Source: CAXBNB01 sp049115735
GTDB lineage: Bacteria; Bacteroidota; Bacteroidia; Cytophagales; Cyclobacteriaceae
Assembly (NCBI GenBank): GCA_049115735.1
Contig: JAGDZP010000006.1
Coordinates: 124,001 to 188,000, forward strand
Reading direction: 5' to 3'
DNA length: 64,000 bases
In this document: one piece after another, positions 27,038-35,568 of the stretch
Layout: every line of letters starts with the position of its first letter
How positions within the stretch are numbered: position 1 is the stretch's first letter
The notes under the pieces: model-generated
Told to the model about the DNA's origin: nothing
Databases searched by the model: none
The model's input: only the letters and a program-made list of their open reading frames with translations
Translations under genes and position numbers: made by a program

Positions 27038-27718
27038 ATGAATCCTAGTACTTCTTCCATATCGTCAGGTCATTCCGGGTCAAGTGATACCCTAGGTTTG
27101 GGGAGCCATGCTAAGGAAAGTAAGTATGCTGGTATTCCTGAATCTGAGGTTTGGAAAGACTTCAAGAATGGAAGTGAGGAAGCTTTTGTGTACATATACG
27201 AGTTGTACTTTTCCACTCTATTCAACTATGCCCACCGCTTTAGTCAAAATAGGGAAGCGGTCAAGGATCATATCCAGGATATGTTCATCGATTTGAGACG
27301 AACAAAGAAAAGACTGTCGGATACCGATTCGATTAAGTTCTATTTATTCTCATCCATACGGCGAAGAATATTGAAAGCAGAATCGAAGAATCTTTTCTTT
27401 CTGAATACTGAGGATTATCAAAACTATGATTTTGAAATTACCATTTCACCAGAGCAAATGCTGATCAACAGTCAGATGGACGAAAAATTGAAATCTCAAT
27501 TGATCGAAAACATTAGCAAACTATCTGGCAGGCAGAAAGAAGCCATCATGCATTATTATTATGAAGGGTTCTCGTATGAGCAGGTTTCCAAACTGATGGG
27601 CTTTTCGAAAGTGAAGTATGCTCGGATATTGGTCTACAGAGCATTGAAAAAGCTAAAAGAGAGCTTCCAATCCACAGAATTTTTGGGCCTTTTCCTGGCT
27701 TCAATCTGCTATTTCTAA
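27038..27718 (+). CDS. ECF-type RNA polymerase sigma factor
   Basis: A 226-residue sigma-70 family protein of the Bacteroidota SusC-linked ECF type. Sigma region 2 lies near 45-110 (EEAFVYIYELYFSTLFNYA, then DHIQDMFIDLRR), and region 4 near 155-205 (LSGRQKEAIMHYYYEGFSY, KLMGFSKVKYARILVYRALKKL, a helix-turn-helix). The N-terminus has an unusual Ser/Gly-rich 30-residue tail. It is followed by a FecR-like anti-sigma factor and SusC, the standard order for substrate-triggered transcription: when SusC is occupied, FecR releases the sigma factor, which then transcribes the target genes. Its targets are presumably the PUL genes of this window. Confidence 0.92.
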   Translation: MNPSTSSISSGHSGSSDTLGLGSHAKESKYAGIPESEVWKDFKNGSEEAFVYIYELYFSTLFNYAHRFSQNREAVKDHIQDMFIDLRRTKKRLSDTDSIKFYLFSSIRRRILKAESKNLFFLNTEDYQNYDFEITISPEQMLINSQMDEKLKSQLIENISKLSGRQKEAIMHYYYEGFSYEQVSKLMGFSKVKYARILVYRALKKLKESFQSTEFLGLFLASICYF

Positions 27719-27794
27719 TTTTTTTCAAAAAAAGTAAAAAAGTTTGTAGGCACTTTTTGTATTTCAGCCTTTGGTAAGAGTAATACCGCTAATA

Positions 27795-28829
27795 ATGAAA
27801 TACGAAGACTACAAGCTGGAGGATTTTTTGAACGACGATTATTTCGTTGAATGGGTGAAGCAACCTTCGGCAGAATGTGACTACTTCTGGAAGCAATGGT
27901 TATCTAAACACCCAGAGAAGTCCAAAACGATTGGTCTCGCTAAGGAGATCATCCTCGGATTTCAATATTCGAATACCTACGAACCTACTTACTCTGAAAA
28001 GGTAGAGATTCTTGAAAAAATAGTAAAGGATACAAAACACAGAAATTTCCCTTTTTTTAAAACGGCAATGAAAATTGCTGCTAGTATAGCCATCATATTT
28101 GGTATCACTTTTCTGGTGAATTCATTTGATAACACTACTGAACAAGTTGTAGTGTCTGTTGAAGACATAGAGAAAAGTACTGCATTCGGAGAAAAGAAAA
28201 CCGTCATACTTCCTGATGGCTCGGCGGTGAAACTCAACTATGGTAGTCGAATCAAATATCAGGAAGGCTTTAGTGATACCTTTAGAGAGGTTGAGTTGGT
28301 TGGAGAGGCATTTTTTGACGTAAAACCAAATCCTGATCGACCATTTGTGATTAATACCCAGAATGTGAAGACCATAGTTTTAGGCACTTCTTTCAATGTA
28401 TCTGCATTTGCCGATAGGGATGAAATAAGTGTAGTAGTGGTGTCCGGTAAGGTCAGGGTACAAAACCATGCAAATGGAGGCAGTATAGAGGATGTCATTC
28501 TTTTGCCCAATGAGATGATGAGCCTTAATAAAATTAGTGGAAGGATGCTGAAAGAAAAATGCGATGTTTCTGCTCACATCGAATGGAGAGACGGAATGCT
28601 AATATTCAGGAAAGCAACTTTTGAAGAAGTAATAGATGAATTAGAAAGATGGTATGGTGTAGACATAAATGTAGCCGCTGATCTCAATATTGGGGGTAGA
28701 TTCAACGGATCATTTAAGAACTACAGCCTTGAGCACGTGCTCAAAGGCTTAAGTTTTTCGAACCTCATCGATTACGAATTAAATAATAAAATTGTAACCA
28801 TATCCAAAAAGTATGATGACAAGCATTGA
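27795..28829 (+). CDS. FecR-like anti-sigma factor
   Basis: A 344-residue inner-membrane protein. I start it at the ATG of 27795; an upstream in-frame TTG at 27771 would add eight residues with no support. A cytoplasmic N-terminal part of about 90 residues (sigma-binding) is followed by one transmembrane helix near 90-110 (IAASIAIIFGITFLV). Then come the FecR domain (TVILPDGSAVKLNYGSRI, VELVGEAFFDV, VLGTSFNV) and a C-terminal DUF4974-like domain (IEWRDGMLIFRKATFEEVI to the end). It would hold the upstream sigma factor inactive and receive the signal from the STN domain of SusC through the periplasm. A stem-loop follows 11 bp after its stop. Confidence 0.92.
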   Translation: MKYEDYKLEDFLNDDYFVEWVKQPSAECDYFWKQWLSKHPEKSKTIGLAKEIILGFQYSNTYEPTYSEKVEILEKIVKDTKHRNFPFFKTAMKIAASIAIIFGITFLVNSFDNTTEQVVVSVEDIEKSTAFGEKKTVILPDGSAVKLNYGSRIKYQEGFSDTFREVELVGEAFFDVKPNPDRPFVINTQNVKTIVLGTSFNVSAFADRDEISVVVVSGKVRVQNHANGGSIEDVILLPNEMMSLNKISGRMLKEKCDVSAHIEWRDGMLIFRKATFEEVIDELERWYGVDINVAADLNIGGRFNGSFKNYSLEHVLKGLSFSNLIDYELNNKIVTISKKYDDKH

Positions 28830-28840
28830 TACAAGCTAAA

Positions 28841-28871
28841 AAGCCAATAAATCTTAGAGATTCATTGGCTT
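28841..28871 (+). terminator. Stem-loop between the anti-sigma factor and susC
   Basis: AAGCCAAT (28841-28848) pairs with ATTGGCTT (28864-28871); after one A/C mismatch AATCT pairs with AGATT around a TAG loop, giving a 13-bp stem. No T-run follows, so an mRNA-processing or stability element, or a leaky attenuator, is as likely as a terminator. It would let SusC/SusD levels differ from those of the regulators. Confidence 0.5.
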
Positions 28872-28947
28872 CCGCTCCACGATTGCGGCAACAATCCAGG
28901 AGAACAGCAAAATGAAAACATGTTCCATTTAACTATTATATAACTAT

Positions 28948-31900
28948 ATGAAGACAAAAGTACAAACTATTTGGTTTATGACAAAGTGTGCCTTTTATGG
29001 TCTTTGCCTCCAAATGCTGTGTGCAGGTATGCTCATAGCCTCGACAAGTGAAGCGCAGAAAAAAAGTTTACAAGATGTAATGCTTTCTGTGCAGTTAAGC
29101 GACGTTGAATTGGTTAGGTTGTTTTCCGAGCTGGAAAACTATACTAATTTCAATTTTGCCTACAACGACTCTCAAATTGATGAAAAGCAAAAGCTCAGTT
29201 TGAAAGTAAAAAATCAATCTCTTTACAGAGTTCTCAGAACAATTTCTAAAGAAACCGGACTTAGTTTCAAGAGAATTGATGATAACATTTTCGTTCAAAG
29301 AAAAGGAGAATCGAATATACCCGTTGATGATGTTAATTTGAATGAATTGGCTGATATTCAGATAACAGGAAAGATTATCGACGAAAATTCTCAAGGTCTT
29401 CCTGGTGCATCTGTAGTGATTAAAGGTACTACAAAAGGTACTACTACAGACCTGGAAGGTAATTACAGCCTTACAGCTCCAGATGACGCTACTTTAGTAG
29501 TATCTTTCGTAGGATACGTTACTCAGGAAGTGCTGGTAGGTGCGCGTTCTAAAATTGACCTTGCTATGAGTCCTGATGCCGCACAACTAGAGGAGATAGT
29601 TGTGGTAGGATATGGATCACAGAAAAAGTCGGACATTACCGGGTCAACAGCTTCTGTTGATGGTGATCAAATAGCCGCCATGCCGGTACCTACTTTTGAT
29701 ATGGCATTGCAAGGTAGAGCTGCAGGTATGTTAGTGACCAGTACTTCTGGCGAACCTGGCGGTGGAGTTTCAATCAGAATACGGGGATCAAATTCCGTGA
29801 TTGGAAACAATGAGCCACTTATTGTACTGGATGGATATCCAATGCCAAGTGGTGGAGAAGCTTCAAACTCAGGAAGTAACAACAACAGAGGGCAAGGTGC
29901 AAACCTTTTGAGTTTCTTAAATCCAGCTGAGATAGAATCTGTAGACATCCTAAAGGATGCATCTGCTACAGCCATTTACGGTTCCAGAGGTGCGAACGGA
30001 GTAATCATCGTGACCACCAAAAAAGGAAAAGCCGGTGGAGCCCAGGTAAATATCACGTCTGAAACAGGATTTAACGAAATTCCTGCTTTTCCAGAATTAC
30101 TGGACGGACCGACTTATGCAACATGGAGGAATGAAGTGGCGGTAGCCAATGGGGATAACCCAATCTTCGATGGAAGTGAGAACAGACCTCTTCCTCAAAA
30201 TGCTACCACAACTAGATGGATAGATAGAATCCTTAGGACAGGGGTAAACCAAAGAGTACAGTTCGATGCTTCTGGTGGAACTGAAAGTACAAGATACTTC
30301 GTATCAGGTAACTATCTAAAAAATAGTGGTATCGTGAAATTTACAGATTTCTCAAGAGGTAATATTAGATTAAACCTGGATACAAAATTAACTGAAAGGT
30401 TGTCTTTGACTACTACCATAAATTATGCAAGGTCTAAAAACAATAGAACGGAAGAGGGAACGGGTTTAATTATCAACTCAGGTGCGGTCTTTACGGCATA
30501 TAAGAATAGTCCTACTTCTACCGCTGATGATGAATTGGACGGTGGAGACGGATTGTCAAACTTCTTTGCTGATCCATTGGTGCAATTGAGAGATAATAAA
30601 GATGAAACTTATGACGAGTCCACTATCATAGGATTGCAAGCGAAATACAATATTTTGGATGGTCTTGATTTCAATGTAAGAACAGGATCTACAAGCAAGA
30701 ACAGTAGAAGAGAGATATATTGGCCAAATACAACGCGTGTTGGAAATTTGGTAAATGGAAGAGCCATTTATAACAATTACAACTATAGGGATATGTTGCT
30801 GGAAACGTATTTTACCTATAACAAAGCATTGAATGAAGATCACAATCTGAATTTAACGGGTGGATATTCCTGGCAGGAAAACACGGAGCGTCGATTAAAT
30901 ACCAGGGTTGAGGACTTCCCGACAGATGCATTGACTACTGACAATATCGGTTTCGGTCTGGATGCATTTATCCCAACTAGTCAAAAACTTCAGAGGACTT
31001 TAGCCTCGTTCTATTTCCGTTCGAACTACAACTTTCAAAATAAGTATTACCTAACCTTAACGGGAAGGGCCGATGGTTCTAGTGTGTTTTCGGCAAATAA
31101 AAAATGGGGTATATTCCCATCTGCAGCTGTAGGTTGGACTATTTCTAAAGAATCCTTTATGGAATCAGTTTCTTCTATTTCCAACTTAAAATTCCGTGCG
31201 AGCTACGGTATCACAGGTACTCAGTCTATTCGACCATTGCAGTCGTTGACTCTTTTAGGAGTAGCCAATGCCGCAATAGTTGATGTATTGAATGCTGGTT
31301 TAGCACCAAGACAGCTCGGTAACCCTGATTTGGAATGGGAGAAAACCAAGCAGTTAAACATCGGTCTTGACATGAGCTTATTTGCAGACCGAGTTTATGC
31401 AAATTTTGATTACTACGTAAAAACCACTGATGACTTGCTACAAAATCTTCCATTGCCAACGTCAGCAGGTTTGTCCTCAATCGTATCCAATGCAGGAAGC
31501 ATCGAAAATAGTGGTATTGAAATAGTGTTGGGAGGTTACCCAGTAGATAAGCAGGATTTCAAGTGGAATACCAATATAAACTGGAGTGCCAATAGATCTA
31601 AGATCAAAAGTTTAGGCGAAGTTGGGGCTGATATTTTTGGCCCAAATCCAGCTGTGAATATTGTCAACGAGCCAGCTAATATTATGAGAGTGGGAGAAGT
31701 ATTTGGTGCTTTCTATGGCTACCAAGTACTTGGTTTAATTCAGAATTCTGACTTGGATGCTGATGGAAATCCCACCATTCCTATCAACTCAAGTTATGGT
31801 GCGGCAGGTTCATGGAAGTTTCAGGATACTGATGAAAGTGGTGTAGTAACAGCAACTGACAGGGTAGTCATTGGAGATCCTACTCCAGATTTTATTTTTG

Positions 31901-32379
31901 GATGGAACAATGACCTGACATACAAAGCATTTACCCTGAGCGTGTTCTTCCAGGGAGTTGTTGGAAACGATGTAATGAACCTTGATAGATTGTTCCTGGC
32001 GTCAGGTAGAACTGCAAACAATGCCCTTTTGAACTGGTACGAAAACAGATGGACTGAAGACAACCAGCATAATATGGAGCGATACCCAGGGAACAATGCT
32101 CAGAACAACCTTAAGCCTAATTCTGCGGTGGTTGAAGACGGTACCTATATTCGGCTAAAGAATGTTTCGTTGGGCTACAACATTCCAACAAACAATGCAC
32201 TTGGGCTTAGGAATGCAAGGGTTTACGTGACAGCCACCAACCTGTTTACAATTACTAATTACTCTGGATTTGATCCTGAAGTAAATGTATTCGGTGGTAA
32301 TAACATTGGCCAGGGTGTTGATTTCGGGTCATATCCAAGAAACAGGACTTATACCTTAGGCGTTAAGCTTGGTTTCTAA
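28948..32379 (+). CDS. susC: SusC/RagA-type TonB-dependent transporter with STN domain
   Basis: A 1143-residue outer-membrane transporter. Signal peptide to about residue 36 (STSEAQ); STN (secretin/TonB short N-terminal) domain near 42-118 (LQDVMLSVQLSDVELVRLFS onward); carboxypeptidase-regulatory-like beta domain near 135-205 (ITGKIIDENSQGLPGASVVI); TonB plug with EEIVVVGYGSQKKSDITGS near 213-231 and the SusC signature IESVDILKDASATAIYGSRG near 330; then a 22-strand barrel to the terminal phenylalanine. The STN domain marks it as a signalling transporter that talks to FecR. It should import oligosaccharides, in TonB-dependent fashion, through a complex with the SusD encoded 27 bp downstream. 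Confidence 0.96.
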   Translation: MKTKVQTIWFMTKCAFYGLCLQMLCAGMLIASTSEAQKKSLQDVMLSVQLSDVELVRLFSELENYTNFNFAYNDSQIDEKQKLSLKVKNQSLYRVLRTISKETGLSFKRIDDNIFVQRKGESNIPVDDVNLNELADIQITGKIIDENSQGLPGASVVIKGTTKGTTTDLEGNYSLTAPDDATLVVSFVGYVTQEVLVGARSKIDLAMSPDAAQLEEIVVVGYGSQKKSDITGSTASVDGDQIAAMPVPTFDMALQGRAAGMLVTSTSGEPGGGVSIRIRGSNSVIGNNEPLIVLDGYPMPSGGEASNSGSNNNRGQGANLLSFLNPAEIESVDILKDASATAIYGSRGANGVIIVTTKKGKAGGAQVNITSETGFNEIPAFPELLDGPTYATWRNEVAVANGDNPIFDGSENRPLPQNATTTRWIDRILRTGVNQRVQFDASGGTESTRYFVSGNYLKNSGIVKFTDFSRGNIRLNLDTKLTERLSLTTTINYARSKNNRTEEGTGLIINSGAVFTAYKNSPTSTADDELDGGDGLSNFFADPLVQLRDNKDETYDESTIIGLQAKYNILDGLDFNVRTGSTSKNSRREIYWPNTTRVGNLVNGRAIYNNYNYRDMLLETYFTYNKALNEDHNLNLTGGYSWQENTERRLNTRVEDFPTDALTTDNIGFGLDAFIPTSQKLQRTLASFYFRSNYNFQNKYYLTLTGRADGSSVFSANKKWGIFPSAAVGWTISKESFMESVSSISNLKFRASYGITGTQSIRPLQSLTLLGVANAAIVDVLNAGLAPRQLGNPDLEWEKTKQLNIGLDMSLFADRVYANFDYYVKTTDDLLQNLPLPTSAGLSSIVSNAGSIENSGIEIVLGGYPVDKQDFKWNTNINWSANRSKIKSLGEVGADIFGPNPAVNIVNEPANIMRVGEVFGAFYGYQVLGLIQNSDLDADGNPTIPINSSYGAAGSWKFQDTDESGVVTATDRVVIGDPTPDFIFGWNNDLTYKAFTLSVFFQGVVGNDVMNLDRLFLASGRTANNALLNWYENRWTEDNQHNMERYPGNNAQNNLKPNSAVVEDGTYIRLKNVSLGYNIPTNNALGLRNARVYVTATNLFTITNYSGFDPEVNVFGGNNIGQGVDFGSYPRNRTYTLGVKLGF

Positions 32380-32406
32380 TTGATGGTTCACTAAAAATAT
32401 AAAACA

Positions 32407-33951
32407 ATGAAAAATATTAAATATATATTCTTATTAAGCGGACTATTGGCTTGTACAGATCTTGAAGAACAAGTTTTTTCAGAAGCCAGTCCTGCAAATT
32501 TTTACGGATCCATAGCGGATGCAGAGGCAGCTGTCATACCCATTTATGAAGCCTTAAACAGACCAGTAGCATTGTGGGATTTTGGCATGCTGTCAATGAC
32601 TTTCATGCCTGCTCCACATACGCAAACTCGTGTGGGATGGAGAAGAAGATGGGCCGATTACACAACATCAGCATCTGATGGTGTTTCTTTACCCCGAGTT
32701 TGGCCTGCAATATACAGATCTATCTTCCGGGCAAATACAGCCATTGCTAATTTGGAAAACAAAACCTTTGAAGATACAGATGACGATGCAAGGAGAGCTG
32801 TGTTGGTGGCAGAAGCAAAATGGTTGAGGGCATGGAATTTCTTTAACCTAGTTAGGTTATTCGGAGATGTGCCAATGCCTTTAACACCAGCGACCAGTGT
32901 AGAGGAAGCACAGCTTCCAGCTACATCTGTTGCGGACGTATACACTCAAATCATTGCGGATCTTCAGGCAGCAGAAAGTGGGCTTCCACCAACACCTCGA
33001 GCCGGCGGAGATACTGGTAGACCAATCCAGGGAACGGCTAAGTTTTTACTGGCGAAGGTTTACCTGACTATGGCAGGCCTGCCACTGAATGATGCTTCAA
33101 AAATGTCTATGGCACATGCTAAAATCAAAGAAGTAATAGATGGTGCCAGTGGATATGGCTATGAGCTTCTAGCGGACTATGAAACTGCAATCAGGGTTGA
33201 TAACAATGCTGAAAGAATCTTTGCGGTTCAACAAACACAAGCGGTTACAAGTCAGGGTACTGCGCTATCCTTTGTATGGGGTGGACCCAACTGGCCTTGG
33301 GGAAATGGTGGTCAATATCACGGTGGTTGCACCAGAGAATTCTATGAGTCTTATGAAGCAACCGATGTGAGACGTGATGTTTCATGGGCATACACCTATG
33401 TAGGAAGAAATGGAGATACTATGATCTACGGCGCTCCTGGAATAGATGGAAACGGTGACGGAAACGCTTCTATTTATGGTGGAAATACCGCTGGAGTACC
33501 AAATGAGACCCAAGGTATAGCTCCTAATAAATATCATGATGCTGATCAGGGATGTTGTGATGGAGACCCGGACATCTTGATCTATAGATATGCAGATGCA
33601 CTATTGATGTATGCAGAAGCAGAAAATGCATTAAACGGACCAACAGGTGAGGCATACACCTATTTGAATATGGTAAGAACTCGCGGAGGGGCGAGTACTT
33701 TTGATCCTGCTGCAGGATTAACGAAAGATCAATTCCAGGAACTTATTTATAATGAAAGGTTCCTCGAATTGTCTTTTGAGTTTCATGAAGTATTCGATAT
33801 GAGAAGATTAGGTAAAATACAAGAAGCTATCGAAACGAATTTTGAAGCAAACAAAATAAATGCAACATATAAGCCTGCTTATGAATTGTGGCCAATTCCA
33901 TTGTCAGAAATTCAGGCCAATCCGAATCTCGAGCAAAACGATGGTTGGTAA
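32407..33951 (+). CDS. susD: SusD/RagB-type glycan-binding lipoprotein
   Basis: A 514-residue surface lipoprotein with lipobox LLAC (Cys16). SusD features are the TPR-like helices with FRANTAIANLEN and AEAKWLRAWNFFNLVRLFGDVPM near 137-162, and the C-terminal RYADALLMYAEAENAL, YNERFLELSFEFHEVFDMRRLG and YELWPIPLSEIQANPNLEQN. It forms the lid of the SusC barrel and captures oligosaccharide at the cell surface. The middle is rich in Trp, Tyr and Gly (GGPNWPWGNGGQYHGG near 296-311), plausible for a sugar-binding site. It is the last gene of the regulator-transporter unit, closed by a terminator hairpin. Confidence 0.96.
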   Translation: MKNIKYIFLLSGLLACTDLEEQVFSEASPANFYGSIADAEAAVIPIYEALNRPVALWDFGMLSMTFMPAPHTQTRVGWRRRWADYTTSASDGVSLPRVWPAIYRSIFRANTAIANLENKTFEDTDDDARRAVLVAEAKWLRAWNFFNLVRLFGDVPMPLTPATSVEEAQLPATSVADVYTQIIADLQAAESGLPPTPRAGGDTGRPIQGTAKFLLAKVYLTMAGLPLNDASKMSMAHAKIKEVIDGASGYGYELLADYETAIRVDNNAERIFAVQQTQAVTSQGTALSFVWGGPNWPWGNGGQYHGGCTREFYESYEATDVRRDVSWAYTYVGRNGDTMIYGAPGIDGNGDGNASIYGGNTAGVPNETQGIAPNKYHDADQGCCDGDPDILIYRYADALLMYAEAENALNGPTGEAYTYLNMVRTRGGASTFDPAAGLTKDQFQELIYNERFLELSFEFHEVFDMRRLGKIQEAIETNFEANKINATYKPAYELWPIPLSEIQANPNLEQNDGW

Positions 33952-34001
33952 GAGCTAAAAACGCTTAATACCGTTACATACAATTATTTAAGCGGACTTA
34001 T

Positions 34002-34040
34002 AAAATCCCCTGCTCGGCTACTTGTTGGGTAGGGGATTTT
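34002..34040 (+). terminator. Rho-independent terminator after susD
   Basis: A perfect 10-bp stem, AAAATCCCCT (34002-34011) with AGGGGATTTT (34031-34040), loop of 19 bases, ending in a run of four T. It lies 50 bp after the susD stop and should separate the regulator-transporter transcript from the enzyme operon. Confidence 0.85.
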
Positions 34041-34087
34041 AATTTACATCAGAATTATTCCAATTTGGTTTTTGTGCTGCACACGTA

Positions 34088-34103
34088 CTGATATGTGCAG
34101 GAC
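34088..34103 (+). promoter_or_regulatory. Shared element, diverged copy (CTG-N7-CAGGAC)
   Basis: CTGATATGTGCAGGAC, 166 bp upstream of the first gene of the long enzyme operon. Two positions differ from the other copies, so it is the weakest match, but its placement after the terminator is what an operon control site would need. Confidence 0.3.
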
Positions 34104-34269
34104 GGTCTTGGCTCTTGCCCAATGTATCTTCACTCAATCTTATTTACTGTAAAATGTTCATACTTTTCAAACATTACTTCCTTAACAATCGGCTTAACTA
34201 AACGACATTGATAACCCTGATAAAAATAGAAAGTGGCCAAAGGATTTCGTGCCAATAAAATTAAAATAA

Positions 34270-35517
34270 ATGAAAAAAATAGTCACATTAGTCATAGTCC
34301 TGTTCACACTGCTGGTAGCCTTAATGGTAGCCTGTGGCCCTAAAAACAACAACAAAAATAGCAGTGAACCAAATGCCACAATTGATAAGGATGAAATAAC
34401 AGTGGCAGCTTATTATTTCCCCAATTACCATACCGACGACCCAAGGAATAAAAAGTTCAAAGGAGAGGGATGGGCCGAATGGGAACTGGTCAAAGCGGCA
34501 ACTCCAAGATTTGAGGGTGAGCATCAACCCAACGTGCCAGCCTGGGGGTATACCGATGAAAAAGATCCCAAAGTAATGGCTCAGAAAATCGACGCTGCAG
34601 CGGATAATGGGGTTGATGCGTTTATTTTCGACTGGTATATGTACGAAGACGGCCCCTTCCTCAATCGATGTATTGATGAGGGGTTCCTGAAAGCTGAAAA
34701 TACAGAAAAAATCAAATTCAGCCTGATGTGGGCCAATCACGATTGGATGGATATTCATCCCTATACCCGCGGTGTTGAACAAAAGACATTATACCCGGGA
34801 ATCGTATCTCCCGAAAGATTTGATGAAATTTCCGATTTTGTAATAGAAAAATATTTCACACAGTCCAACTATTGGAAAATTGAAGGGAAAGCCTATTTCT
34901 CGATCTATGACGTGCAGAAGTTCATAGAGGGATTTGGAAGTATGGAAGCCACCAAAGCAGCGATGGACCGCATGCGTGAAAAAGCCATTTCCGCCGGACT
35001 CAAAGGTGTACACTGGAACCTGGTAGCCTGGGGAAATCCAATCCTTCCGGGTGAAAAAGCTGGGACAAATTACCCTGAACTTATCGATAGACTCGGCTTT
35101 GATTCAGGCACTTCATATGTATGGATCCATGATGTGTCACTACCGGAAACACAAACAGACTATAACTATGTCCGTGATGAGTATTTCAAGCATTGGGACA
35201 AAACAAAAGTAGCATACGGAGTGCCCTATTTTCCCAACGTCACCATGGGCTGGAATTCAACACCTCGTTGTTCTATTGAGTCCGAATGGGAGCCGGTCGG
35301 CTACCCTTTCATGAATACCATCGGCAACAATACACCAGAGAATTTCAAAACTGCCCTTCAAATGACAAAGGATAAATTGTTGGCAGATCCTAATGGCCCA
35401 AGAATTTTGAACATCAACTGTTGGAATGAGTGGACCGAAGGTAGTTATCTGGAACCCGATGAAGTAAACGGAATGGCTTATTTGAATGCAGTGAAGGATG
35501 TATTTCATAAAGAATAA
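34270..35517 (+). CDS. GH99-like (WbsX-type) glycoside hydrolase, lipoprotein
   Basis: A 415-residue lipoprotein (lipobox MVAC, Cys22). Family landmarks are YYFPNYHTDDPRN near 48-60, AFIFDWYMYE with Asp121, LMWANHDW, and CWNEWTEGSYLEP with Glu387. It is paralogous to the enzyme at 22329 (both have the FDWY and WNEWTE motifs and the same length) but differs in having a lipid anchor. It is the first gene of the long rightward operon, after the susD terminator. A retaining endo- or exo-acting enzyme on an alpha-linked glycan is likely; the sugar is not predictable. Confidence 0.9.
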   Translation: MKKIVTLVIVLFTLLVALMVACGPKNNNKNSSEPNATIDKDEITVAAYYFPNYHTDDPRNKKFKGEGWAEWELVKAATPRFEGEHQPNVPAWGYTDEKDPKVMAQKIDAAADNGVDAFIFDWYMYEDGPFLNRCIDEGFLKAENTEKIKFSLMWANHDWMDIHPYTRGVEQKTLYPGIVSPERFDEISDFVIEKYFTQSNYWKIEGKAYFSIYDVQKFIEGFGSMEATKAAMDRMREKAISAGLKGVHWNLVAWGNPILPGEKAGTNYPELIDRLGFDSGTSYVWIHDVSLPETQTDYNYVRDEYFKHWDKTKVAYGVPYFPNVTMGWNSTPRCSIESEWEPVGYPFMNTIGNNTPENFKTALQMTKDKLLADPNGPRILNINCWNEWTEGSYLEPDEVNGMAYLNAVKDVFHKE

Positions 35518-35568
35518 GAGGCTTCATATGATTTATGGAGTTAATCAAAAACCAAAAAACCAATAAAA

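Larger units (their letters stand above)
33952..34269. other. 318-bp intergenic gap
   Basis: Holds the terminator hairpin at 34002-34040 and the CTG-N7-CAGGAC element at 34088-34103. The last 165 bp are A+T-rich and contain the promoter region expected for the long downstream unit; no gene is seen. Confidence 0.6.

Noticed and set aside
27771..27794. TTG start for the FecR-like protein
   Set aside because: The ATG at 27795 fits the family N-terminus better; the extra eight residues add nothing.
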